From Ophiura sarsii (Eukaryota > Echinodermata > Ophiuroidea > Amphilepidida > Ophiuridae), in contig CM069446.1 in NCBI GenBank assembly GCA_035610835.1, positions 69,549,062 through 69,613,061 of the forward strand: DNA of 64,000 nucleotides, read 5' to 3'. Below are positions 10,180 through 20,744 of this stretch, piece after piece (position 1 is the stretch's first letter; the number at the start of each line of letters is the position of its first letter). The notes beneath the pieces were generated by a model. That model saw only the letters and a list, made by a program, of their open reading frames with translations, did no database searches and was not told where the DNA came from. The translations under genes were made by a program, and so were the position numbers.

Positions 10180-10345
10180 TGCGCGGAGGTTCACCGGGGA
10201 AGGGGATACTAAGTGGATGTGAGGTTACGGGGGTGTCCCCAAATAGGGTCCATTTTTTCACCTGTCTGGTATATGAATGACCTCTTTTCATAGCCATTTT
10301 TAGTACAATGATGGGTCTAAAATCCTTAATTTTGCTGTTTTTCAC
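10180..10345 (+). repeat. Family FF repeat fragment 1
   Basis: Contains GGGTCCATTTTTTCACC, GTCTGGTATATGAATGACC and a GCTGTTTTTCAC motif. These recur at 43890-44165, 47000-47290 and 53468-53580 with poly-G/C tracts beside them. The ends are not defined. Confidence 0.5.
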
Positions 10346-10770
10346 CCTACACCGGAGCATGTCACAAATAAAACTCAAATTTGAGGCAAAATATGCATGG
10401 GCAATTTGGGATTTGGAAATAATGCTTTCTTCTCTCAATCAAGCAACTCAGGGGTGGACTGTCAGTAAATAACAAATGTCCAGGGGAAAAAAGAAGAAAA
10501 AAAATCGAATTGTATAAAAGCAGTGACAGTTAAGAGACCAATTTGTTTTTAGAATAATTCTTTCCGTCTTATTAGCTTGCTGAATATTCCTAACAACAGA
10601 CAAACCAGTGTTCAACTTCTTATTACAACTTTGTACCTTGTCAAAGAAACACTAACTGTGCAGGGTGGGTTTTGGTGGCTTCCTTCAGGCCAATTCACCT
10701 CTTGTAGGTAATATGATTGTATAACTGACCAAACCTGATTATCATCACCCATACTGCACACTGGGCACTG

Positions 10771-11010
10771 TTAACCCATTCCATGAGGCTATACAAAACA
10801 AGATTTGATTTATCAGAAAACGTTCCAAACTGTTCAAGTCTATCGCAAGAATTACCGAACCAATACTAGGCATGTTTGTACTTATTTTAATGCATTTTTC
10901 ATGGTGACTCCAAATATGGTAATGAAATTCAATAATGCTGACATTTAAAAAAAAAATTGTTTGTGAAATATTGGAACTCGGTCGTCAGACTGCTGCATGC
11001 AAAGTGCTAA
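10771..11010 (-). mobile_element. Family A MITE copy 7 (diverged)
   Basis: It starts TTAACCCATTCCATGAGGCT and ends CTGCATGCAAAGTGCTAA. Internal landmarks such as ACTAGGCATGTTTGTACTTA are intact, but the terminal repeats are degraded, so this is an older copy. Confidence 0.78.
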
Positions 11011-11293
11011 CTGCTCAACCAGGTGAGCTTCAAAGAGGTCAAAGAGAGCATGCAGAGAGGCACGTAATTTGTGTCAGCTACGATACCCCGGGCATAGACA
11101 CTTAAAATAATATGCCCACTATTACCGGGTTATGTTGCAAAAGAGATTTAGGAAAAAGTAATTGTTTGGATGTTTCCCAAGCTCTTTCTGACGTTTATGC
11201 AGGTCAACAGAAAATCTTTGTGAGGTTTTTTTCTTCTTTGAAGTGTTTATTTGTATGTTTGTGAAATATTGTGTCAGACCAAAAATGGCCGAT

Positions 11294-12112
11294 TTAAAGG
11301 GGCATTGAGAGATGTATCGATATATATACTAAATGAGCAAATAACGTAAAGATAATCATCAACATAGCCCAAATCCAAAATGTCATACAATTCCGACATC
11401 GCCTTCATGCCAAATAAGCAAATAACGGCACTTCCGGGTCGAGATTTGCCCAAAAGTCCGTGAGTAAAACGATAGCATAATTTCCAAATTCAGCACCTAG
11501 TTTCGATCTGATCATATCGAAACTAAGAAAATCATAATTTTATATGATAAACGGCGAATGTTGGTAAACTGTTTCAGATGGTAGTTAGTGCCTTAGTACT
11601 TTGATGCAAAAAACCTGGATAATTGAGGGCGCACTCCCATACGTATCTCTCAATCAGGCCTCGAAATAAGAATAAAAATCAAAGGGTCCTCTGGACCCTT
11701 GCCTCTGAAATTCCAAGGGTCCTCACTTATTTTTAAGGGTCCAAAAACATTTGAAATGTGACATGATAGGGCTACTTTTGGATTCAAGACGTCTGGATAA
11801 CAACATAACATGTATACAGTACATGTATCATAAAATAATGTGGATTCCCCATATTTTAAACTCTGCTGTTAATGACTGTTAAAGTACTACATCATAGGAT
11901 AAGTTAGCATTACATTTAAGAGATTTTGCATCTTATCATTATGTTGTAGGCCTTGTCATCAGCAACATCTTCCATTTAAAAAAATGCACACAATTTTCTG
12001 TGTGGATCCTGAGGACCCCTATGATGAAAGAGTCAAGAGTCCTCACCATTTTTTTAGGGCTTTTGATCCGAGGGCCCTCCTTATTTCGAGGCCTGCTCTC
12101 AATGCCCCTTAA
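11294..12112 (-). mobile_element. Family K MITE copy 2, interrupted by a hAT-type MITE
   Basis: The outer ends TTTAAAGGGGCATTGAGAGA and TCTCAATGCCCCTTAA delimit the element. The segment 11655-12095 is a later insertion. Without it the element is 378 bp. The left inner part contains ATTTGCTTATTTGG-type sequence (complement) shared with copy 3 at 34792-35141. Confidence 0.82.
11655..12095. mobile_element. hAT-type MITE (family L) nested in family K
   Basis: A perfect 16-bp terminal repeat, CAGGCCTCGAAATAAG and CTTATTTCGAGGCCTG. The exact 8-bp duplication CTCTCAAT lies at 11647-11654 and 12096-12103. AAGGGTCC motifs recur near both ends. 441 bp with no coding capacity. This is the cleanest nested insertion in the window. 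Confidence 0.92.
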
Positions 12113-12156
12113 ATACAATTCACACCAATTATCTAAATAAATTGACAGCTGAAATA

Positions 12157-12672
12157 AACTGCTCAAAAAAAGTTTGTAATATTTTTTCAATCACAATTTG
12201 TTCAAATATCTCGGGATATGTTCATTTAGTGTAATATATCATTCAAAAGCTGATGTGTTCATCTTTAAAATGATACCAAATTTGAAGCAATCCCTTGCTC
12301 CATAGCTCAGGTACTTGCTTGAGAACATGGGGAGGTCACAATTTGAAAGTGCCAAAGTCAACACTATTTCGTGCTCAAAAGAACATCTTTGTCGTCTGTT
12401 CGATGAAGTGTTACATTGACCACTGCAGTGTACATGTAGTGTGATGATCTATTGATTTTTAAGCACAAAATAGTGTGATTTTGGCACTTTCAGATTGTGA
12501 CCTCCCCATGCTCTCAAGCATGTGGCTGAGCACTGGAACAAGGGATTGCTTCAAATTAGATATCATTGTAAAGATGAACACATCAGCTTTTGAATGATAT
12601 ATTAAACTAAATGAAAATATCCCGAGATATTTGAACAAATTGTGATTGATTTTTTTATTTTTTTTAGCAGTT
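12157..12672. mobile_element. 516-bp foldback element (family W) with TA duplication
   Basis: Two arms of roughly 200 bp are inverted copies. The ends AACTGCTCAAAAAAA and TTTTTTTAGCAGTT sit between TA at 12155-12156 and TA at 12673-12674. Landmarks occur on both arms, such as CACAATTTGTTCAAATATCT and its complement, and CATGGGGAGGTCACA against TGTGACCTCCCCATG. Superfamily is unknown; TA duplication fits Tc1/mariner or PIF-like. Confidence 0.85.
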
Positions 12673-12674
12673 TA

Positions 12675-13390
12675 TGCTAACACTAGGAGTCATATATTGC
12701 ACTATGATAATATTTCAAATCAGTTATTAAAGCACAATATTAGGCCTAGTAAAAAAATGTACATGTTTCCCGTCCCCGCCCGCCTATTTACTATTTCTAA
12801 AAATTTGGGGAAATTTTTTTTTTTAGTGATTGATCCTTTGCCCATAGGAATGGCAGATGTAATAGAAATGCTGTATCATTTCATAGCAATGTTCATGCCA
12901 TGCATGACATGGAAGTATTGACATGGCTTCTCAAATAGTACCATGGGGACCAAATACATGTACATCCTTTCGATCAATGATGTTTTGTTCCTCATTCAAC
13001 CTGAAAAATGAAGAAAACATAAAGAAACAATGTGTACTTGGCTCTCTATTAGGTAAACCTGGTCATATTTCGTATTCCTCTGGCAATTAGAGTGGAAAAT
13101 CCTGTTTTAGGAGTGTCTGCAACACAGTCAATTGGTCACTTTCGAATTGGCGGCCATCTTGAAAAAAAAGAACAAAAAAAAGACCCTCCCTCCTCCTTTT
13201 TTTCAAAAGTCTGGAGGAAATATGTTATTTTTTTACTATGCCTTATATGATATAACAATAAACATCTAATCAATTCAGCATGCCGTGTCAAAATCAGAAA
13301 AAGATGAAGAAAAGAAGATTCATATTATAGGATAATGGTATTTGTGTGAAATTCCCCAGTTTAAAAAAAATAGGAGCGATTTGTACTAGA
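12675..13390. other. No gene seen
   Basis: AT-rich sequence. One short frame at 12646-12921 straddles the end of the foldback element and lacks known motifs. Confidence 0.4.
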
Positions 13391-13404
13391 GGAGACAGGT
13401 GCAT

Positions 13405-13590
13405 TTACCCCCCCCCCCCCCCCCCCCAACCAGAATTCTCTCCTCCCATGAAATGACAAACTCTATGTATATTAAAAACAAATATTCGGTTATTCCTGCC
13501 CCCTCCCATCACAGGCCTGTTCCCCTCACGCACCTGCCCCCCCCCCCCCCCCCCCCCCCTCCAATTGAAAACCCTAGTTACGCCACTGCA
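13405..13590 (-). mobile_element. hAT-like fragment with two poly-C tracts
   Basis: The right end, complemented, reads CAGTGGCGTAACTAGGGTTT, the standard terminus of this hAT-like group. Two long C runs (13410-13427 and 13537-13559) bound the interior. The other terminus is not preserved. Confidence 0.55.
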
Positions 13591-14251
13591 TCTAAAGATC
13601 TTTTTGTTGTTGCCTGATATCACGGCTGTTTGACTGTCCGATTTATAATTAAAATTATGGGATAAAAAAAGATTATATAGTGGCCCTTTTATGGTTTAAT
13701 TTAGGTAGTGCTAATGAATACGATGAAAATTTCAAGAAAATTGTTCGAGCAATTTAAAATTATCGGCATTTTCTACTTTATAGATATTTTACATGTAACT
13801 CTATGGGAAATGTGGCCTATGAGGGTGCTTTTATAGTAAATAATAATATTCAAAGCTCTATTTCTCAGAACTGGCACCAACAAATGTTCTGAAATTTCTA
13901 CAAAACATGGCCAGTATATTCAGGTATTTGAATCAGTTAAAAACAGAACTGGACCAGCAAGTTACAGTGTTCTCAGAATAAAATGGACAAATTATGTGGT
14001 ATATTTCTTACATCAGACTCAACTTTTCATACAAATCCAGTGTTACATTGTCAACTTCTCAGGCCAATTGTAGCTCCACTGTGGGCGAATTAGGCTATAG
14101 ACTGGGTCGGTTCAAATTTTGCCGGGACCTAGATTTGTCATTGTTAAATAACTAGAGTCTTTCCTTGGTACATTCATCATCATTTACAGCGTAGGCATGA
14201 TCTTTAAAACAGGTCACTTTCCAACTATAGAAATGTTGAGACGATGGGCGC

Positions 14252-14542
14252 TAAGGCGAGGAAGAAAAAACACCCTGTTTTACGGGCCCAACCGACCTAC
14301 TTTTTTTGCATTTTTCAAGAATTTTTTTTAATTTTATTTTTTTTCTTTCTCAAATCATGTTAAATTCGACTGTTTTTTAGCCGAAAATATGTTGAAAAAA
14401 TGTTTTCACCATTTTTTTAGAAATTCCAGATTTTTGCAGATGTTGGTAACATTTAAGGTATAAAAAAAACTTTATAAAATTGGCTGACCAACTGACCCTA
14501 AATTACAGGTCCATAAAACAGGGTGTGTTTTGTTGTCACCTA
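14252..14542 (+). mobile_element. Family I MITE copy 1
   Basis: The left end is TAAGGCGAGGAAGAAAAAAC then CACCCTGTTTTACGGGCCCA and ACCGACC. The right end, complemented, is TTAGGTGACAACAAAACACA then CCCTGTTTTATGGACC. About 290 bp. Other copies or ends lie at 17369, 22545, 31060, 49928, 54545 and 63471. Confidence 0.78.
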
Positions 14543-14544
14543 AG

Positions 14545-14630
14545 CTAGAGATTAAATTGTCTTGAGACTAAACTTTCGGTTCACAGCTGTATGAATCATG
14601 TCATGGTTAACTAACCTCGAGTCTTATAAA
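14545..14630. repeat. Family C MITE fragment
   Basis: CTTGAGACTAAACTTTCGGT and TCATGGTTAACTAACCTCGA match the interior of family C (63133-63195 in complement). Confidence 0.6.
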
Positions 14631-15210
14631 AATTCCCTTTAAAAGGGATAACCCATGCCCAAGATGATTTCTAATTAGATAGAAAATAAAAATAAATGGA
14701 AGGCACTGATTTTAATCATTTCATTTTTCTAAAGATGAAATTGCTCTTTAGGTTGGTCAAAGTTGGAGGATGAATACCTTTAACTTATTTTCACGGTGTC
14801 ATTACTCGGTGCGAAAAAAAAAGGTTATAGGCCTAAAGGATGCATTGGCCTACATTATGTTTAGATTGATTTCCAGATTAATCCAATTCCGACCCTGCTT
14901 TGGATGTTTAATTCCATGTCTACAACTGAGACAACGCTATTTAAGGTTAAAAAGTATCCCTGGCATGTCTGGTCAAAGACAAGTCAAAAGAAGTTTTAAT
15001 TGCAATCAAAACTACCCCATGCTTGAAAGCATGGGTGAAATAACCCTAAGAAATCCGCTAGCGGTTAAAGGGGCATTAAGAGATGTGGTGGAGGCAGCGC
15101 CTTCAATTACAAAAATATATGATAAAAACTGGGATTTGTATATTTTTACAATTGTATTACATGTATGAACTTACACCTATAAGGATTAAGAAAAATCAGC
15201 CCTCTTTGTA

Positions 15211-15350
15211 CAGTACAGCTCGAAATAGAATGGACAATGTCAACGCAATATCATTGCAATGGCAATGACTGTACTAATCAAGTAACCATTTATGTCATTG
15301 CAATGACATTGCAATATATTGCAGTGTCCATTCTAATGCGAGCTGTACTG
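15211..15350. mobile_element. 140-bp Tc1/mariner-type MITE (family N)
   Basis: The ends CAGTACAGCTCG and CGAGCTGTACTG continue as a roughly 27-bp inverted repeat with three mismatches (ATAGAATGGACA / TTAGAATGGACA). TA flanks at 15209-15210 and 15351-15352 are the target duplication. The homologous empty site is seen in family M copy 2 near 46194. The interior repeats CATTGCAATG. Confidence 0.9.
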
Positions 15351-15363
15351 TACAACAAAAATA

Positions 15364-15382
15364 CTGATCTCCGGCAGATCAG
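15364..15382. other. Hairpin in family M copy 1
   Basis: CTGATCT-CCGGC-AGATCAG, a 7-bp stem. On the minus strand it extends to AAAATGCTGATCT paired with AGATCAGTATTTT through one G-U. The homologous site in copy 2 (46146-46176) also forms a stem, but with different paired bases. Confidence 0.8.
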
Positions 15383-15728
15383 CATTTTACGTCCGACAGT
15401 ATCCCCCTGCAGTACACGTGATACATAACGCGAACCATATTTGTATAGAGGGCGTTTTTCAATAAATAGCGATGGTATTGTTTTAATCAAGTTTTGCTGT
15501 GTTTCTGTTAGTAGAAACAACAATAATGGCAATTTTTAATGTTCATCTTGAATTCTGAAGCAAAATTTTAAGCATCCGGTGTCACAACAATAGACTGAGG
15601 TGGCACTCCATCATCAAAAGGGTCACAAAGAATCAGCCATGATCAATAGAACGACGACAACGACTTTGATTTTAAAACTTAGGATGCAGCTGGACAGAGA
15701 GGTTGTAGCAAATTCACATCTGAACTAT

Positions 15729-15784
15729 TTTGTTTGTTTGTTGGTTTAGTCTTTGTTTGTTTGTTTGTTTGTTTGTTTGTTTGT
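15729..15784 (+). repeat. (GTTT)n microsatellite
   Basis: Two blocks of TTTG repeats separated by a short GGTTTAGTC interruption. Confidence 0.9.
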
Positions 15785-15880
15785 ATACATGATCAGTCTG
15801 TGCGGTCACACTTGAGTCCTGTGTTCAGTCTGTGATTTGGAATTCTAGACAGGGAAGCATACTGATCTTGTCACCTTAAC

Positions 15881-16163
15881 AAGGCCAAAAAAAGAAGTTT
15901 GTCTCAGATGACCCGCGCGCATTCCCGAAACCACCCGCGTTAACCTTTTTTTTAGGGGTTTTTTTTTTTTTTTTCAATTTTTTTTCTTCATTTTTTTTTT
16001 CTTTTTCAATTTTCTCAAAAAAATCTTGCAAATCCAACTTTTTGACCAAACAAATGACGATCAGGTCTAAATTGAAAGAAAAAAATTTAAAAAATCTGCA
16101 GACCGCTTTAAATTTTCAGTCTCTTATGTAATTTGAAACAACCCCTTTTTTGTTGTTGGCCTA
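15881..16163 (+). mobile_element. Family F MITE copy 2
   Basis: It starts AAGGCCAAAAAAAGAAGTTT followed by GTCTCAGATGACCCGCGCGC, and ends TTGTTGTTGGCCTAAG. The interior matches copy 1 closely, including TTGACCAAACAAATGACGATC. The right inner arm is more decayed (TAATTTGAAACAA instead of TCATCTGAGACAA). Confidence 0.75.
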
Positions 16164-16343
16164 AGTGAACAGTCACTGCTTTTAATAATGGACTTCATTA
16201 ACTATAACTATCAAACCAAAAAGGCCATCTTGATTACTATATATGATTACTGCACTTAAATTGAAGTACCAAACGTCAGCATTTGCCCATAAAAGTAGTG
16301 TTTCATTACGGTGCGATCGTCAAAGTATCTAGATTCTGCTGGT

Positions 16344-16583
16344 ATGCGACCCGTCACATCAAAATGGACATGTTGGAGGTCTAAGTCAAATCTGAGTTAT
16401 TGGTATGATGAGTAAGCTCTGAAATGATACCATGTTGAAGGTAATCTGACTTTGTAATCACATGATATGATTTGAAGAAGCATATTTTTTTCTATTATTT
16501 TCTTTATATTTCACCAATTATATTGGCCTCTCTCAAAAGTGTGTTTGCCGACAACGTGTCCTTTTTTATGAGACTGGTCACAT
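16344..16583 (-). mobile_element. Family B MITE copy 2
   Basis: The ends ATGCGACCCGTCACATCAAA and TGAGACTGGTCACAT are inverted repeats of the ATGTGACC type. The interior includes TTTGCCGACAACGTGTCC and GGTAATCTGACTTTGTAATC, as in copy 3. Confidence 0.75.
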
Positions 16584-16599
16584 TATGTGTGATGCAGCC

Positions 16600-16835
16600 C
16601 ATCGAACGGAGGGACTTAACGGCTGCATGTTTTTCAAGATACAGATGAAACCGGACAGAATATTTTTTAGAAGATAATAAGAATTTAGAAGACATTTTCG
16701 CTCGTAAAATCTGAATGCCTTGATCAATTTTGATCAATTTGGTGTCATCTTGAAGCTTAGAAAATTCTCAGAAAGCACAAATAATAAACTCAAAATTGAC
16801 TTCACCTGCAAAGTTCCCCTTTTGATGTGCCGTAT
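16600..16835 (-). mobile_element. Family O repeat copy 1
   Basis: Shares CAAATAATAAACTCAAAATTG, GACTTCACCTGCAAAG and a TTGATCAATTTTGATCAATT core region with the inverted copy at 21515-21720. It directly follows family B copy 2. The exact ends are unknown. Confidence 0.5.
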
Positions 16836-17340
16836 CAAATATTAGGACTTGAGTTTTGACACACTTTCCACTGAGATTTGATAAGGGCATGCTCAGTTTC
16901 CATCCAATGTTGTGTACAATGTATAGTACAAATACATATCAAATAAATAACAATAATTAGGCCGTCTTGATAGCAAACATATTTGCATAGACATCCGCTG
17001 GAGGATGTGGAACTAACATTTATAAGTGTTCAGATATTTTAAGATGTCTTGTTTGATTGGTCACTCATACGCTTATATTTGGCAATCTACCAATCAAACA
17101 CATGAAGAGAGCATGTGCCACCCTGTGGTTATTATTTCTGATTGGTTACTTATTTGAATACATTACATAATTGACCAATCACAAGAGCTGTTATAGCTTA
17201 TTTGAATTGAAAAGTTAAACTCACCTGTTGAAGAAATGCATAAGAATAATCCACAGCACAGTGCACGGATGGGAAGAACAACATGAAAGAAAAAAAAGAG
17301 AAATTCAAAAGGTTTAGTTCATAATGAGATACACAAAAAC
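16836..17340. other. No gene; cluster of CCAAT motifs
   Basis: Between 17051 and 17180 there are five CCAAT/ATTGG motifs (GATTGGTCAC, ACCAATCAAAC, TGATTGGTTA, GACCAATCAC and a related site). No TATA box or open frame accompanies them in an obvious way. Confidence 0.4.
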
Positions 17341-17368
17341 ACTGAATACTTTATAACCTTAATGGAAC

Positions 17369-17416
17369 TAAGGCGAGGGGGAAAAACCCTGTTTTACGAG
17401 CCCGACCGACCCACTT
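17369..17416 (+). mobile_element. Family I MITE left end
   Basis: TAAGGCGAGGGGGAAAAACC and CTGTTTTACGAGCCC, then GACCGACCCACTTTT. It breaks off before an adjacent family U element. Confidence 0.65.
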
Positions 17417-17467
17417 TTTGCGTAAACAGGTTGTTGTTTTTTCGTCGTCCAAGTGCTAGAAAACACT

Positions 17468-17680
17468 TCTGTAAAGCAGCAACATTTCGCTTTCATTTTA
17501 ATTTTGCTAATTTCGCTGGGAACCTCTATTCGCTAAATTAAAATGCCGCTAATTAGAATTGTATACATAGGTTAACATAGCAAGATGATTCAAATTAGTG
17601 AAATTAAAATGCTACTAAAAAGGTGTTGTTTTGCAAATTCGCCAAAAATTTAATGCAGTGAAATGTTAGTGTTTTACAGT
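17468..17680. mobile_element. Family U MITE copy 1
   Basis: The right end GTGTTTTACAGT and left end CTGTAAAGCAGCAACATTTC are inverted. The interior has TTTCGC/GCGAAA-like words and AATTAAAATG repeats. Same family at 21979, 37690, 41811 and 53931. Confidence 0.65.
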
Positions 17681-17750
17681 ACTACCGGGATACTCAGTGG
17701 TCATTACAAGAGGGTATCAGGAACCTCCAACAAAATCACGTAGTTACGGT

Positions 17751-18282
17751 CAGTAGCGTGCGCACCCCCCCCCCCCCCCCCCCCCCACCACCCCCCACTA
17801 TTGACTCAGTCGGGGGGAAACTACTGCCAGTCGGGGGCTTGGCTGTCGGTAGAAGTTTTTTGTGTGGCGAGGGGGTGTAATCCAAAAGACAAATTGTCTG
17901 CAAATTTGTGCATGTAGTCGACAAATGTATGCACAAGTTGATAAAAAAAGGAAATGTTATAGAGACAACTGATGAAAACTCTCATAATTGTCCCTTAGCT
18001 AGTTGTTGACTATGCTGTATTTTTGACTGTGCGATTTTGGGACTGTGCGATTTTGGGACTGCGATTTTTTTTTTTACTGTGCGAAATTTTTTGACTGTGC
18101 AATTTTTTTTTAACCTGCTTACTTACGTGAAATTCATGAGGTGACTGCAAAAAGAAATTGGGGCTACCTTTTACTATTTTTTTGGTACATCGGGGGAATT
18201 GAGAAGAATCTGAGTCGGGGGAATTTCATTTATGGCCAGGTGGCCCCCCCCCCCACTCACAATATCCTGCGCACGCCACGTG
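17751..18282. mobile_element. 532-bp hAT-type element with poly-C edges
   Basis: The left end CAGTAGCGTGCGCAC and right end GTGCGCAGGATATTG (complement, with CACGTGGCGTGCGCAGG) are inverted. The flanks GTTACGGT (17743-17750) and ATTACGGT (18283-18290) match at 7 of 8 bases. A 22-base C run follows the left end and a 12-base C run precedes the right. The interior has about five short tandem copies of GACTGTGCGATTTTGG-like sequence at 18010-18110. Confidence 0.78.
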
Positions 18283-18337
18283 ATTACGGTAGTTTTTGAA
18301 GCCAGGGCATGTTACATACTTAACGTGAATAGGGCAT

Positions 18338-19237
18338 CAAAACAAGCAAAATCGATAAAAAGGGTATACTTTTAATACAATGGTCTTACATATTTAGAGT
18401 CCTTATTTTTTTATTTTTTTGTTTTTTTGTTGTCCATTCATGGTAGGGGACAAAAGTTCCATATGTCAAAACAAGCAAAATCGATAAAAAGGGTATAATT
18501 TTAATACAATGGTCTTACATATTTAGAGTCCTTATTTTTTTATTTTGTTGTTTTTTTGTTGTCCATTCATGGTAGGGGACAAAAGTTCCATATGTCAAAA
18601 CAAGCAAAATCGATAAAAAGGGTATAATTTTAATACAATGGTCTTACATATTTAGAGTCCTTATTTTTTTATTTTGTTGTTTTTTTGTTGTCTATTCATG
18701 GTAGGGGACAAAAGTTCCATATGTCAAAACAAGCAAAATCGATAAAAAGGGTATACTTTTAATACAATGGTCTTACATATTTAGAGTCCTTATTTTTTAT
18801 TTTGTTGTTTTTTTGTTGTCCATTCATGGTAGGGGACAAAAGTTCCATATGTCAAAACAAGCAAAATCGATAAAAAGGGTATACTTTTAATACAATGGTC
18901 TTACATATTTAGAGTCCTTATTTTTTTATTTTTTTGTTTTTTTGTTGTCCATTCATGGTAGGGGACAAAAGTTCCATATGTCAAAACAAGCAAAATCGAT
19001 AAAAAGGGTATACTTTTAATACAATGGTCTTACATATTTAGAGTCCTTATTTTTTATTTTGTTGTTTTTTTGTTGTCCATTCATGGTAGGGGACAAAAGT
19101 TCCATATGTCAAAACAAGCAAAATCGATAAAAAGGGTATACTTTTAATACAATGGTCTTACATATTTAGAGTCCTTATTTTTTATTTTTTTGTTTTTTTG
19201 TTGTCCATTCATGGTAGGGGACAAAAGTTCCATATGT
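18338..19237 (+). repeat. Satellite: seven copies of a 128/129-bp unit
   Basis: AACAAGCAAAATCGAT recurs at 18341, 18470, 18599, 18728, 18856, 18985 and 19113, so the period is 128 or 129 bp. Each unit also holds GGTCTTACATATTTAGAGTC, an imperfect T-rich stretch and TTCATGGTAGGGGACAAAAG. Copies are almost identical, differing by GTATAC/GTATAA and by one T in the T-rich part. No coding potential. Confidence 0.95.
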
Positions 19238-19281
19238 GGGGACTCCTTCCCCCATGCTGATTATGCTATTGATCAATTTAT

Positions 19282-19662
19282 TTAAAGGTATATTATGTGA
19301 TCTTTCCAGGGAACGCCCTCAACATCGAAAAAAAAATAGAAAGCAGATTTTCTTGCAGATTTACATTTCTGATCATAAATCATGCATACATTCCAAGTTA
19401 CAGGGTGATACGATTCTTAATTACTTCAAAATCATGATTTAAGAGTGAAAATAAACTGTCGGATAACTCCGACAGTTTATATTTTTACTCTAAATTCACT
19501 CTAAAACCATGATTTTGAGGTAATTAGGAATCGTATCGCTCTGTAACTTGGAATGTATGTATGATTTATGATCAGAAATGTAAATCTGCAAGAAAATCTA
19601 CTTTCTAAAAAAAAAATGAATAGAGGGCGCTATCTTGAAAAGATCACATAATATGCCTTTAA
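19282..19662. mobile_element. Family J foldback copy 1 (complete, 381 bp)
   Basis: The ends TTAAAGGTATATTATGTGAT and ATCACATAATATGCCTTTAA are inverted, and the inversion continues through almost the whole element. The centre is the perfect hairpin AAACTGTCGGA-TAAC-TCCGACAGTTT (19453-19478). Arms carry TTTACATTTCTGATCATAAA, GGGTGATACGATTC and AAAATCATG-type blocks. No protein. Confidence 0.9.
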
Positions 19663-19844
19663 AGACAAATGACACCAAAAGACTTTCAAAATCAACTTTT
19701 TCAAAATATGCAAATTAGCACATTTTTTCCAAAGCTATACCTAAATAATGAATTTATTTACACTTTATTTGTTTTGGAGGTGAAAATGTGTCTTAATTTC
19801 AGCCGTTATTTCCGACATAAATATGGAGAGAAATGTTTCAGATG

Positions 19845-20159
19845 CAGTGGCGTACCCAGCTTTTGGAAACTGGGGGGGGGGGGCACGACCATAGTTGTAC
19901 CGACGAAATGCATGATGTACCGACGATTTATTTTACAGACTTCCCAAAAAAATCGTAAAACATGCACAATTTGTTTCCCGTCAGCAGCTATAATATTGAT
20001 ACCCTGCCGAAAAAAATTGCATGGTCAAAATCGAAAATCTACCGACGGAGGGTCGTTTTTACCGATGGAGGGTCGTTTTTACCGACAGATGGTCGTTTTT
20101 ACCGACGGGGTTATTTCAGGGGGGCCCCCCTGGACCCCCCCCCCCTGGGTAAGCCACTG
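19845..20159. mobile_element. hAT-type MITE with perfect 8-bp duplication and internal 20-bp repeats
   Basis: The ends CAGTGGCGTACCCAG and CTGGGTAAGCCACTG form a 15-bp inverted repeat with one to two mismatches. TTCAGATG at 19837-19844 and 20160-20167 is the duplication. Inside are 3.5 tandem copies of ACCGACGGAGGGTCGTTTTT (20040-20115) and poly-G/C edges. Confidence 0.9.
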
Positions 20160-20167
20160 TTCAGATG

Positions 20168-20736
20168 TCTAACATCTTGATTTCTCCTTTTTTCAGTTAC
20201 AAATTTTATGTCTTAACAAGACCACCATGTTTTCATTACAGTCCAATAGTACACTTGTTCTATGATACTGGTATATGTACATATGTATTCATTCAATGAT
20301 TAAACAAATACCATATTTACTTTGGAAATCAAAGCAAACTGTTGACGCAATCGTTATCTTATAATTTAGAAGCAGATTTTTAAAAGCCAGAAAAAATAAC
20401 AGCCATATCTCTAACACGCGTGTCACTAAAATAGGCCTTGTCCTTTACAAGGTTGTTGCGTTTGTTTGGGGTTTTTTGTGTGTCTTTTTTCTGTTGTTGG
20501 TTTAGTTGGTGTATATAGTTTACATTTATTTTGTTTGTTTGCTTATTTCTTTGTTTGATTTTCATTTATCACAATGAACTTTTGACACCACTTGCTGATG
20601 GACCTACAGCACATATCCTTGATTGCAACAGTCTGACACACGCGGGTACACTCCGATCAGCTCACTGCGCATGCTTAAAAAACGTACAAAATGTGGTAAC
20701 CAATCACAGACGTCAGGTCGAGATTACGTATTGTAC
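20168..20736. other. No gene seen
   Basis: AT-rich with a T/G-rich stretch at 20455-20560. No conserved motif or element end recognised. Confidence 0.4.
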
Positions 20737-20744
20737 ACCACAGA

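Larger units (their letters stand above)
15065..15575 (+). mobile_element. Family M element copy 1, interrupted by a mariner-type MITE
   Basis: It begins TTAAAGGGGCATTAAGAGAT, resembling the family K terminus. It continues through TTACATGTATGAACTTACAC, CAGCCCTCTTTGTA and, after a 140-bp insertion, ACGTCCGACAGTATCCCCCT. It closes near TTCTGAAGCAAAATTTTAAG. It is homologous, in opposite orientation, to 45948-46319. A conserved hairpin sits at 15364-15382. Open frames across it are not shared between the copies. Confidence 0.75.

Noticed and set aside
14770..15168. 132-residue frame
   Set aside because: Crosses the edge of a family M element and has no domain or codon-bias support.
18338..19237. 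CRISPR-like array
   Set aside because: The 128-bp units are contiguous with no unique spacers, and the context is eukaryotic.
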